Source: Humulus lupulus
Lineage: Eukaryota; Streptophyta; Magnoliopsida; Rosales; Cannabaceae
DNA length: 64,000 nt
Assembly: GCF_963169125.1 (NCBI RefSeq)
Contig: NC_084797.1
Coordinates: 101,829,868-101,893,867 of the forward strand
Direction of reading: 5' to 3'
Below the pieces are notes generated by a model that saw only the letters and a program-made list of their open reading frames with translations, was not told the DNA's origin and made no database searches. Of this stretch, positions 22,372-32,991 are shown piece by piece. The first letter of the stretch is position 1; the number at the start of each line of letters is the position of its first letter. The translations under genes and the position numbers were made by a program.

Positions 22372-22741
22372 GAAAGCTTCACCAGCCATGAGTTGGAGAG
22401 CTTCGGTGGCGGCATGTACATATGCGACTGCTTGACCACCACGGACGAGGATATCTCTGAGGTACTAGGGTTGTAGCCCTGTTTTTTCCGCTTTGGTCGA
22501 CTGGATGTAATATTTGTATACCTACACTTCTTTAAGAATTTGGTTGTAATATTTTGGGATCCCACGAATGTATGAAACTTTTTAAATAAAATAAAAGTCA
22601 ACGGTTTCTTTAACCAAAATTTTTAACCCTAACCCTTGACATTAACCATAATTACACGTTTTAAGCCAAAAAACTTGATTAGCAAGTTTGACACAGTTTA
22701 AAGTACACAGTGTAACCGTTTTTGATTAGGAGGACGTTACA
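22372..22741 (+). repeat. Tekay-type LTR, right fragment
   Basis: Begins with the Tat-C target duplication and continues the LTR that stops at 8529. CCATGAGTTGGAGAGC, seen at the same place in the solo LTR at 48380, is included. The fragment ends GGAGGACGTTACA at 22741. With 7171-8529 it makes one LTR of about 1.7 kb lacking its 5' part. Confidence 0.75.
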
Positions 22742-22791
22742 ATGGTTCTCGTATAGGAATTAGCCGAAGGAAAAACAAAAACCTCTCTTTC

Positions 22792-23075
22792 AATATTAAG
22801 GTGTAATTTAACTAATGATATAAAATTAAGGGTGAAGTATAGAATTTCCATTGTAAATAACAGGAAACTCTCAGCCCATGAGCAGAGGTTTTTAGATAGA
22901 TTAACCATGTAATTCTTGTTTTTGGGATTTTTTGGCTGTTTCTTTTAGTTTGCGTTGGAGGGTTTTTTCCCTTTGTTTTTGGTTGTAAGTTTTGACTGTC
23001 TTGTTCTTTGTTTGATTTGCTAGTTGATTAATGAAGTAACCTTCTTCTTGATCAAAAAAATATTAAGGTGTAATT
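22792..23075 (+). mobile_element. 5'-truncated LINE (L1-type) 3' tail with 17-bp target duplication
   Basis: AATATTAAGGTGTAATT occurs at 22792-22808 and 23059-23075, enclosing 250 bp. The insert ends TTCTTCTTGATCAAAAAA, typical of plant L1 3' ends, and has a T/G-rich body. The long exact duplication and A-tail indicate target-primed reverse transcription. No reverse transcriptase remains. Confidence 0.75.
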
Positions 23076-24731
23076 GGATCCATACCCATACATCAAAAAT
23101 TAGAACCAATAACAATGATTTACAGATCTAACAACTCAATAGATGGAGTGTTTTTTTCTTACAAAGAAAGATGAGCTAAGGAGGTAAAGCTATGTAAATG
23201 GCAGGCAAGAAAAACACACAACACGCAAAACGAAGGGATGTCGGGGGACATGACAAAAGCAATCCTGACATATTGAAAGTGATTAATACAATATCAGCTT
23301 TCATAAAATAATTACATGCATGTCGGTATACCATAATCTCATGCACGCAGTGTACCTCACACCTTCTCCACCACTAGATTAAATATCAAAGGCCATAAAA
23401 GTTTTCCCACCCATTCGGAAATAACCCACTTCTGTACAATAGTCTTGCTCTATATATATATATATATTTATATGGTTGGAGATGGGTCGCCTGAGATGCT
23501 CAACGGGGGTTGGGCTCGGCGAAGGTTGGGGCTCGACAGGGTTTAGGGCTCGACGGGGGTTGGGTTCGACGAGATTTTGGGGTTTCTTGAGAGAGAGAGT
23601 AGAGAGAGAAATGAGATGTTAAAAAAATTTGAGTGGAAAAATGGGAAGGGTATTTTGGGTAGATGAGAAATGTTTAGCATCAAAATGAAAGAGTTAATAG
23701 TGGTGGTATTTTTTGGTAATAGTAGAGACTATTAAGTACAAAGAGTGAAATTTCTCTTAATTAATTACTTTATAGATGATTTAAAATTAATATTAAATAA
23801 AAAATTAAAAAGAATATTTAAGAATTTATATATTTTTAATCTAATTTAAGATTTTATTGAGTGGGAAAAATATTTATTATTTTACAAATAATTTGTTTAA
23901 GAAAAAAATTAAAATAAGAAATTATATAAATATAAATTAACTTATTTTGTTTTATAAAGAATTCAATTTTTTTTCTCTAATTTTATCAAAGAACCAAAAA
24001 GAGAAAAAAATGTTATAAGAAGATCATTTTCTTACCTTTTTCATTTCCTTACCTAAAAAATAGTTTTTTTTCTTTTTTCACGCATTTTTCATAATTATTT
24101 TATTTTATACCAAAACTCAAGCTACAAACAAAATCTAAAATAAAAATTATTGATGTAAAACACTAATGGTGTCCAACACAACTATACATTAATTGATGCA
24201 ATCAAATATGGAATCCCTATTATTCAATTTTAAATTAAAATACATGAAAAATAAGAACTTCCACACCAAATTAATATGGATGAATAATATACACCATTTG
24301 AATAATATACACCATTTGAATAATGTCGAATGTTCATCCCCACCAAATTTTAGTATTTTGCACCAAATTGGTGCATATGTGATACTTACTGTCGTGCATA
24401 GGTTGCCAAAATAATGACGCAGAGCAAGGCAGGTTATCTTCATTTCTGGCCTGTTTCGATACGAAGCGAACCTTGTCTCCTTCCCTTTGGCTCCGCTTAG
24501 CTATAAATGACCATTTTGTTCGCGATAATTTCGTGATGAATTTCTTTAACTGTTTTCTTTTGAAGTATTTGTGTTGCACGAAAATTGTTCCCTGCCGAAA
24601 GCCATCTGGTTTTGGACATTTCTGTACATAACAGGTCTTTTCTATGGTTTAGAATAGTAATTGTCGGGTAATTTACATTATTTATTGAGTTCAATTTCAA
24701 GCCCTTTTTTCCCTTGCTTTTTGATCAAGTC
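23076..24731. other. AT-rich intergenic region upstream of the C2orf69-like gene
   Basis: No gene seen. Contains a TA microsatellite (about 23453-23467), a patch with repeated GGGCTCGACG-like words (about 23500-23560), and 2.5 copies of a short tandem unit AATAATATACACCATTTG (about 24284-24326). The promoter of the downstream gene should lie in the last few hundred bases, but I see no clear TATA box at the right distance. Confidence 0.6.
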
Positions 24732-26057
24732 ATGGAGCGATGGAGTGGGCTGTTGAGAGTCCCATTACACGCTGATAGCAGAGCCTTTTACCAGGTTGCA
24801 GCATCTCTCTCCCTTTCACCATCTTCAAATTCCCCAATTGTAAGTTCTTTTGTTCAATTCAGGACCTTTTTTATTTTTGTGTTATCCAAATCATTAGAAA
24901 CTTTTAACAATAATCTTCATACGGTTATTATATTTTTATCACTAAAGAGAACTGAGTTCCCATTTCTTGTTGTAATTTTTGAGGGGCAGATGCCGTTGTC
25001 TACAAATGCTATCTTTTTCAGTGGAGATCGAGTTATGGGGATTGAGAATCCAGTGATTGAGAGGTTTTCTAATTTACAAAACATAGCAGATATTATGGTT
25101 TCAAAAATTGGTGGCTCTGTCAATGCTTGGGTTATCGAGGCTTCGTTGTTTAATGGGCCTTTCGCTGTATATAACGACTTTATACCGTCTGTGAACCAAC
25201 GGGGAGAACCAAAATCATATGACCCAACTGGGTTTCCTGCCAGTAGGTCCACCGTATCACTCTTATCAAATTGTCTACAAGAGGTGGGTGCACTTTTCAA
25301 TAATCACTTTTCCCTCTTCATGGGTTTTCCATTTTCTTAACTGATATTCATTCATGTGATTTATCAAACTTTATCTGAGTAGAGTAGTTCTGTGTGTGTC
25401 TTAATCTATTAAAGGGGGTTCGTTGTGAAACCATTACTGATTTATTTTGGTCTTTAGAAACCAGATATTTATTGAACTTGAAATAAATGGCAGGCGAAGA
25501 GTGCTATGGCACATAAACATAAAGATCCAAGCCTAGCCAGCATTTCAGGGTTGCAATTTTGTCGCCCCAAAACACTCATATTTGGATTCAGCAAAGGTGG
25601 AACTGTAGTTAATCAGCTAGTTACTGAGCTTGGCTTCGCAAAGTCTAGATCATGTCAAGATAGGACACAGACAGAAGATGAAATTCAACAAATTATACCC
25701 TATATGAAAGAAGACTTCTTAGACAGCATTGCTGAGATACATTACGTGGATGTTGGACTAAATTCCGTTGGTGCATACATTACTGATGGTTACTTGGTTG
25801 AGAAACTCTCCAGACACCTTGAACAAGTACAAGGGGATAAAGGAATACGCTTTGTGCTTCATGGAACTCCCAGGCAGTGGTGTGACACCAATCGATCATG
25901 GATTCGCAACGAAAAAGACACACTGTTTCATCTGCTTCAGTCTGTAACACAAAGGAGTGGAGGAAAATTACAGGTTTGTGAGAGATTTTACTTTGCTGAT
26001 AGGCAACCTGATCTGCAGATGCATTTTGAAATAATAGAGAAGTTGGATGTCAGTTAA
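24732..26057 (+). CDS. UPF0565 / C2orf69 family protein, three exons
   Basis: The only clear host gene. Exon 1 is 24732-24839, exon 2 is 24990-25283 and exon 3 is 25494-26057. The introns are 150 and 210 nt (GTAAGT...GGCAG and GTGGGT...GGCAG), both phase 0, giving 321 residues. The family signature is clear: IFFSGDRVMG in exon 2 and the alpha/beta-hydrolase-like nucleophile elbow FGFSKGGT around residue 167 (G-x-S-x-G). HYVDVGLNSVGAY, FVLHGTPRQW and the C-terminal FYFADRQPDLQMHFEI follow. The human homologue C2orf69 is mitochondrial and linked to a severe metabolic disease; the plant protein's substrate is unknown. No strong signal peptide is visible. The start is chosen because MERWSGLLRVPL opens the frame and no in-frame ATG gives a better fit. 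Codons are intact throughout. A possible polyadenylation signal AATAAA lies at 26251-26256. Confidence 0.9.
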
Positions 26058-28142
26058 GTGCTTTTGGAAACCCCGGAATTTATTGTCAATTTGTTATAAT
26101 TGTACGCTGGGAAGTTGAACAAACAAAAGTGATTTCATTTGTGCACACTGTTTTTTAGAAACACTAAATTAGTGTTCACAAATTAAGATAAGTTATTTGT
26201 TTCTTGTTGGAATTCTAAATGCATTCAATTTCTTTAGTCCAATGTCTGCAAATAAATAGATAATATACTATATGTTAATGCTTTAAAATCATTAAGTTCA
26301 GAGATTTCTGGAATTTTGTTCAAAAAATTTATTAGGCTACAGCTTGAACAAGTAACGAAGGTTGCAGATTAAAACTGAATACTATTGAAGCTCAAAGAAT
26401 ATGAAAAAGGAGTGAAAATGGTGAACTACCTTCTAGAATTGTTGTACCAAAGTTGGCCGCCTTTGAGTAGGTCACGTGCATTGCACATGATCATACACAA
26501 TTGGTTTTAATGAAAATCTTCACTTGATGAGGATATATCTTTGTTTGTTTGCATCATCTCATTATCCCATATTAAAAAAAAAACATTTGAATTGTGTATG
26601 CAACTCACAAACATGCCATAAGTCACTAAAAGACCTATTACAGCAAATGAAAAGAGTACAAGTATAATTACATAGAATATTTTAATTAACTGAGAAAAAT
26701 AACTCTTTTAGAATTTTATATTGAAATTTAGTTAAAAAAAAATTTCCGCATAAATACATATTTTGATTCAAATTCATATTTTTCAATATGTACCAATGTT
26801 GGATATAACAAAGTGTATTGAAATATTATAGTGTTTTTTCTCTTTTAAGAAACATGTTAAATGTTTAAATGCTTGGTACCTATAAGAAATCCAAATTAGT
26901 GTAATACATTTTTACACAATGCAAAAAAAAAAAACCAATAAATTGAAAACACAATAACTTCTTCATGCCTATTTTGGATTGAATTCTACAATGACGAAGC
27001 AGGACAATACTACTAAGCAATGGTAAGCATGATAAGATACATGTAGTCTTGCATATAAAAAGGGAAAAATTAAAACAAATAAATATTCGACTTGCGATAA
27101 ATACAACCAAGAGCGAGGCTTTTTTTTTTTGGTCAGGAAGAGCAAGGCTTATTATTAATCCAACATAGTTTGAATCAAATACTCCTGTTAAACCACCAAG
27201 CAGTGATCTAGTCTATATACTACCGAAAAATGTAACAGTAATTTCATATATGTGTAAGGAGCATGAGAGAGAGAAAATGCCTCTATTTCTTTTACATTTA
27301 ATAAATATTGAAACAACAAGCAATGTTATGGTTAAAGAAAAAGACAGAGAGAGTGATATTGAAGCAAAACGGACCACTCTTGCATTGACGACATCATTTC
27401 CAAGGGAAGCTAAGATACCAAGACCTTCAGATGAAACTCTGCGTTCTGAAGCACATATGTCTCTCTCTATCAGAGTACTCTACCAAACAAAAGGTTAGAT
27501 GAATATAGATAAAATTGTCAATCAATAATTTAGTGCAAGCATCCTAAAATGTGGGCACCTAAAAATTAGAATGTGCAGAGTTTAGTATATCCTATTCTTT
27601 AGGTGATCGTTTTATGGCCATGTGCTCACACAAAAATGTACATTCTTATATGTATATAGGTGAAGATTAAATACAACACTAAGACTTGGAAAACCCACTA
27701 TAACACAGTTACTTAAGCTTATATTACATTTTAATTTCCTTAATTGTATATTACTAATTTGGAGTGTATGTTAGTCTTTTAAAACTAAAATTTGATTGAA
27801 ATCTGGTAGATAATATAATTTGAGAAATGAATGCTTATTTCAGAGCTTCTATCAATAATTGTTCAAATTTGTAATTTATCAAAAAAGATAAGCTAGCAAT
27901 ATATTTTCATATAACATGAGCAAGTGATTATATAATGAACTGAGAACAGAATACGATTAAAGATTTGGGAAGTACTATTGATTATTCAAATTATCGGTGA
28001 TTATTATAAGCAGCAGTAGTCCTTATGATGAAGAAGACATGGGCAACTTTATTTCTCAAATTGAGAAAAAGAGCTTCCCATCTTTCATCTGAAATAATGT
28101 GCAGTGTTTGATAAATTCTAACTAAATCTCTTTTCAAGAGTA
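26058..28142. other. AT-rich intergenic region downstream of the C2orf69-like gene
   Basis: No gene or element recognised. The first 200 bases are presumably 3' UTR. A reading frame at 27250-27498 has no recognised homology and ordinary composition. The region ends where Tat-D sequence starts. Confidence 0.6.
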
Positions 28143-28171
28143 TTTAATAAAATTTTGCTAAATGGAGGAAG

Positions 28172-28310
28172 AATATTTTGTAAACTTCCTACCCCTCAAA
28201 CAATATTTTGTTTGAGGGGTAGGGTAGGCCCATATTGTTTGAGGGGTAGGGTAGACCCACTTGATGGCAGGGGCTACCTACCCTTCAAACAATATTTTGT
28301 AAACTTCCTA
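28172..28310. repeat. Complex short duplications and inversion at the Tat-D truncation point
   Basis: An inverted repeat CCTACCCCTCAAAC (28188-28201) / GTTTGAGGGGTAGG (28210-28223) has an 8-base loop. The right arm is repeated at 28237-28250 with a 27-bp period. A 20-base direct repeat is at 28172-28191 and 28291-28310. The parts all come from the local antisense-ORF sequence. Confidence 0.8.
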
Positions 28311-30931
28311 AAGTTCGTGGGGATAGCCCATTTCTAGCTTTCCCCTAATAGCTACAGAGTGCTCGCGGGGATGTACATTCTGTATTGGAAGAAGAAATGG
28401 CCCGAGCCTTCGCCGGCAGAGATCCTCTACTTCTACAGCTTCCGCACCACTCCACGACAGAAGAACACCAAACGAGATAGATACTATGTCTTGGCGAAGT
28501 ATGCAGCCTCATCGCTCGACTACAAGGATCCTCACCATAACGATAATCATTCTCGGGATTACAAGGACGCCTTCTTCTTCACGAACGGCTTTCCGACTCG
28601 CACTAATCCGACCTTGATTCTTGACTTCGCCAAAGTTGGTGAGTATCTTCCCGGCCATGTTATCTTTCAGATTGTTACAGATTTTTTTTGTTCGACACTT
28701 AGTCAATTCCTTTTGAATAGGTCCTTTATGTCGAACCCACTACGTCCATCTCTTCGAGGATCATCTCTAGGCGATGAAGGCTCTCCCCGACCGAGATTTG
28801 GACCTTAGAGTCCTGGTGACTGAAGCAAACCTCATTAGGTCGGGGCATTTCAGCGTGGAACAAAGAATTAGCAACCTGGAGCTAACCAAGTATCGCCAGT
28901 CCAAAAAGTCTCAGGAGTTGGCATCGCGTCACATCAATTACATCGAAAGGTTGGACCAGAGGGCTGTACAGAAGCGGCTGGCGGAGGAAAGACTAGAAAC
29001 ATGCATGCCGCGGAAGAAGCCCGAGAAACCCAGGAGGATCAAGAGCTTGAGGGAGAGCTTTAGGCAGGGATGGAAGCCTCGCACGCTGCTCCAGGTAAAC
29101 TAACCCTCACCTTATATCACGCTCCCCGGGTAGGGGATTGGATAAGTTCCGAGCACGTTTGGGCCTCCCTAGCTCTCCTTCACCATGGACAAGTTTCATA
29201 TCGGCACTGGACTAGGGAAGAATTCCAAGATTACATTGATTTAATAGACGTGCATCTCCACCGCCCAAGGAAACAGTCAACTCCTCGGGGTTTTGTACCC
29301 CTAGACTTAGTGACGTCTTTCAACTCAGACTTGTTTTGTCAATATGGCACTAACATGAGTTGTGAGGCCGAAAATAGGATAAGACACTCTCACTGTCTAC
29401 ACCGAGGCTTAACTCATGGTGGGTCTGCGAGTAACTTATGTTATGGCATCAATTTACAAAGGGGAAATACACTAACTGTTTAATTTGTCATTGCAGCTCA
29501 CATGGGGTTATACGGCATTGCCCAGTCCGCCCTGAGGCTCGGAGCACCCCAAGCTCTTCGGCGGGAGAGGGGTCGTCACACCCTCGGGAGCATCCAGAAG
29601 TTCCTCCTCCAGCCAAGAGGCAATGGGTCCTTATGCAACCATTCCTGGAGTCGATCCACCCCCGGTGCTAGAGATTCTATCCTCACCCGGGGTAGAAGAG
29701 GCAGTCTAAGAGCCAGTCCAAGAGTCGGTCCAAGGGTCGGTCCAAGACTCGGAGCAAGAGGCGGCGTCACCCCAGATCCATCTTTTGGTGTATCCTGAGA
29801 AATATGAGGGGGCCCTGCTGGAGCAATATGAGAAGATGCTTCAACATTTTGAGGCAAGGTTGGACGAGACAGTCGAGGCCCTTCGCCAACTTAAGCCACC
29901 CCGAGGGAGGCCAGCTGTTCCTCCAATAGGTCGGGCTGAGCTGGAGACTTTGTTCTCCACCAAGCTAGGGGAGATCGTAGCTCCTCTCGCCGCCGAGATC
30001 CTTTAGGGGGTCAGCTCCACAATGTGTCAGTTGACCGCTCAAAGCTTCTCCCAACTATGCAACAACAATGAGGCTTCTCTCATGGCCGCGTGCTGGTACG
30101 CTTCTGTCCGGGTAAGTTATTCATTCTCACATTTAAATTCTATTCAGGGAGGCTTTATTAGGCTAACCTTTTCCCTCTCTTATTTTTTCTTTTTGCAGTT
30201 CGCCTTGGCCTGCTAACGCCTGGGAGACATCATGATGGAGAAGTCATATAAACTTCAGAGGTCCCGAGACAAAATAACCTCCCTTAAGAAGAAAATCCAA
30301 GGCCCTCAGGAAGAGCTTGCCCGAGCCCAGGCTGCCCTCAAAGCCGAGCAAAAACGCTCTCGGGAGCTTGAGGAAGCTGTCCAGAAGACCACTGAGGACA
30401 TGCAGCGGGCCAAGGAGGATACGAAACGGCCACTGAGAGTATCCAGTGAGCCTAAGAGAAGGCTATGAAGGCCATAGCTGAGGTTGCCCGAGTGGTCCTT
30501 GAAAACTCCCAACTTCAGGAGCATGCTAAGGAGGCCATCGTCCCAGTTGAGCTAGGGGAGAGAAAAACCCTCCAAGCCATGGAGATGAAGAGGTCCTCTC
30601 GGTGTTGGGTGGAGAAGCTAGAAAAAGATGTCGAGACAATGGCCGAGGAAGCCTTCTATGTGGCCTGGTATCACAACCAAGACATGAGCTTGGATTTCAC
30701 CAGAGAGCCCAAGAAGTATAGACTCCTCTTCAAATAGCATCTTCGGGTGACCTAGGCTGCAAAAGCAGCTTTAGCTGTCGAGGCAATCCAAATGGCTCAA
30801 GAGGCCGAGGTGACCCGTCTACCAAGGCCATCCAGCCAACTGAGGCTACTGAAACGGCTCCGGCAGAGGGTGTCCCGAGTACAGAACCGATTATTGATCT
30901 AGTGGAGAAGGTCCCCAAAGACTGTTCATAA
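28262..30931 (+). pseudogene. Tat-D antisense ORF (PF04195-like plus coiled coil), 5'-truncated
   Basis: Antisense relative to Tat-D, so on the plus strand. The N-terminus is lost. Homology starts at YLPFKQYFVNFLKFVGIAHF (about 28275), then a TAG and YRVLAGMYILYWKKKWPEPS follow. A predicted 82-nt intron (28639-28720; GTGAGT...GAATAG) lies at the same place as in Tat-A and Tat-C. The next exon has a TAG at 28768 and then RVLVTEANLIRSGHF. Downstream are short tandem repeats of TCCAAGAGTCGG type (29709-29755), a coiled coil (30232-30600) and the tail WYHNQDMSLDF. The frame near the end closes with TAA at 30929-30931. Several stops show decay. Function unknown. Confidence 0.65.
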
Positions 30932-31071
30932 TTTTTACACTTAGGCCTGCGTGCCATAACTTACTGGGGTATAAACAATTAATAGTTGTAATTACTTTCC
31001 TGTTTAAGAATTAAGCAGCTTGCCTTGCTTTTTTATTTGGTTTGGTTCTATGAATTTATCATAACTTAATT

Positions 31072-31620
31072 GCCACGAGAATAAGCACTCAAACCTCTTT
31101 AAACACCTGTATCTATAAATTCAACGTGGCCCAACTTCCACGAGAATAAGAATTCACACTAATCAAGTGGTTCTATAAATTAAACGTAACATGAATGCCA
31201 CGAGAACAAGAACTCAAACCATTTTATATCCTTGGTTCTATAAATTCAACGTAACACGATTGTCACAAGAATGAGAACTCACACCACTTTAAACACCTGG
31301 TTCTATAAATTCCATGTAGCATGATTTCCACGAGAACAAGAACTCAAACATCTTTAAACATGTGGTTTTATAAATTCAACGTGGCCTGTCTGCCATGAGA
31401 ACAAGCACTGACACTAAACAGGTGGTTCTATAAATTCAACGTAACACAAATGCCACGAGAACAAGAACTCAAACTGTTTTACATCCTTGGTTCTGTAAAT
31501 TCAACGTAACATGAATGCCACGAGGACAAGAACTCACACCACTTTAAACACCTGGTTCTATAAATTCCATGTAACATGATTGCCACGAGAACAAGAACTC
31601 AAACCATTTTAAAGGTGATT
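31072..31620. repeat. Tandem repeat array, unit about 65 bp, 8-9 copies
   Basis: The unit is built on CCACGAGAACAAGAACTCA and GGTTCTATAAATTCAACG. Units 7-9 resemble units 3-5 more than their neighbours, giving a higher-order period of about 255 bp. It lies between integrase and antisense ORF of Tat-D, the place where Tat-E has an unrelated array. Confidence 0.88.
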
Positions 31621-32126
31621 CCAGCATTTAGTCTCTTGTAGGCTTATAGTCTTAGAAGTAACTTCAACGCGAAATCTACTATTGGTCCTAACTTGGCATC
31701 CTATGTCTCCACAATCCAAAGATTCGGGCTTTCAGGGGTCCTTGCACGTGAAACTGATTGCCCCCAAGTACGCAATACTCGGGTAGTTGGTCAGGGACTT
31801 CCCCTGCTCCTCGAGTGTAAGTCTCAGAGATTCCAACTGCTATTTTAGATCTCATAACTCCTCAGGCTAGATGTCCTCGGGAGGTGATGCTAATAGGGTG
31901 TCCGAGTACACACGACTTGGGCATCCGTTCACATCTTGGAGATTAGGATTTGGTTATTACTCCTCGGGCGCGCACTATCCTCGGAAGGTAACCTGAATCT
32001 CTAAGTTCTCGTTACACTGGGTTTTCTTCAGGTTTTCTGGTTATGGGATATAACGACGCTAGGGGTGCTTCGCTCGTTGACTAGCCATGCTCCCCATGTC
32101 ACAAATTTCTCAGGGGTCGAGCATGG
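31621..32126. other. Tat-D spacer between tandem array and foldback element
   Basis: Non-coding. Contains repeated CTCGGG words but no feature I can name. Confidence 0.5.
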
Positions 32127-32230
32127 TGTAACGCCCCATGTCACTATGGTTGCTTCATGGAAATGACGACTGGCGCTACAAACCAACACAAGTGTTTCCA
32201 GAGTGCTTTGTCCTCACTCACACGCTTCCT

Positions 32231-32300
32231 GGGAAAACTTCCCAGGAGGTCACCCATCATGATATTACTCCAGGTCAAGCACGCTTAACTTTGGAGTTCT
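32231..32300 (-). other. 5S rRNA-derived segment, left arm (inverted)
   Basis: Reverse-complement copy of the right-arm segment: GGAGGTCACCCATC and GCACGCTTAACTTTGGAGTT. Boxes A and C are present on the minus strand. Confidence 0.8.
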
Positions 32301-32345
32301 CAAGTTATCGGCTACCGAAAAGAAGATGCATCTTGTTTTTGGTAG

Positions 32346-32426
32346 CCCATCACTTAAGAACTCCAAAGTTAAGCGTGCTTGACCTGGAGCAATCTTATGA
32401 TGGGTGACCTCCTAGGAAGTTTTCCC
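32346..32426 (+). other. 5S rRNA-derived segment, right arm
   Basis: Contains AACTCCAAAGTTAAGCGTGC (box A region) and GATGGGTGACCTCC (box C region), matching plant 5S rRNA from about nucleotide 33 on. The first 30 or so nucleotides are missing and the intermediate element is degenerate, so it is not a 5S gene. Confidence 0.8.
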
Positions 32427-32529
32427 AAGAAGCATGAGAGTGAGAACAAAGCACGCTGGAAAGACTCGTGTTGGTTTGTAGGGCTAGTCATCATTCCAGG
32501 AAGCAGCCATAGTGACATGGGGCATTACA

Positions 32530-32991
32530 CATGGGGCACTCGGTCTTCCTTTCACATCTCGAGACCAAGAGACTTGGTCAGAGCTCCTCGGGCTCAGTGT
32601 CCATGGGAGGTGACACAAGTCTATTCTTGCGCTACTTGGGTTATCTAGCTCCTAGGTGCTAAGCTCTGTTCCGGCTGGAATAAGCATAGTCTTCTAGGCT
32701 AGACATGACTAGTTTCCTAGGATTTTCTATTCTCGGGGTTGTGATGCTAGGCTTACTCCTCTTGAAAAACTTAGTTTCCTAGGTCGTTCCCTGTGAGGCA
32801 TAATGCTGCCCTAACTCCATGGCCCCCAAGTGATCAGAGACTAGTCTGCGATCACTTGTCCAGGCAAGTGGGTGCCTTTACATAGCATTAATATAATAAA
32901 GGAAACCAATAAATATAAGCAGACAATAAATTTCTTACCGTGTTTTTAATACACAGTTTCCATTAAATATGCCCAAAGGCTACAAGAGGTA
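32530..32991. other. Tat-D spacer next to integrase end
   Basis: Non-coding apart from the conserved hairpin at 32819-32858. It starts with the CATGG target duplication of the foldback element. Confidence 0.5.
32819..32858 (-). promoter_or_regulatory. Conserved hairpin plus internal polypurine-like tract (Tat-D copy)
   Basis: On the minus strand CAAGTGA (32858-32852) pairs with TCACTTG (32833-32827), followed by GGGGGCCAT. Same structure and position as 17938-17980 in Tat-C. Confidence 0.5.

Larger units (their letters stand above)
32127..32529. mobile_element. 403-bp palindromic element with LTR-type ends and 5S rRNA-derived arms
   Basis: Starts TGTAACGCCCCATGTCAC and ends GTGACATGGGGCATTACA. 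Flanked by CATGG on both sides (32122-32126 and 32530-32534). The whole element is one inverted repeat centred on AAGATGCATCTT (32323-32334). The arms are about 200 bases and roughly 85-90% alike by eye. Each arm contains 5S rRNA-like sequence. TG/CA ends and a 5-bp duplication point to integration by an LTR-retrotransposon integrase. 5S sequence in LTRs is known from Cassandra elements (TRIMs); a palindromic form with no primer site or purine tract is not something I recognise. Confidence 0.8.

Noticed and set aside
24189..24700. Minus-strand frames upstream of the C2orf69-like gene, possibly a divergent gene
   Set aside because: Low-complexity AT-rich translations with no homology; one overlaps a short tandem repeat.
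27250..27498. 82-codon frame in the intergenic region downstream of the host gene
   Set aside because: No recognised domain, ordinary composition, no splice or promoter context.
31072..31620. CRISPR-like array of evenly spaced repeats
   Set aside because: Units are contiguous variants without unique spacers, and the DNA is plant nuclear.
32138..32407. Open frames across the foldback element
   Set aside because: They read through the 5S-derived palindrome and its inverse; not protein coding.
32346..32426. Possible functional 5S rRNA gene
   Set aside because: The first third of 5S is missing and the intermediate element is degenerate.
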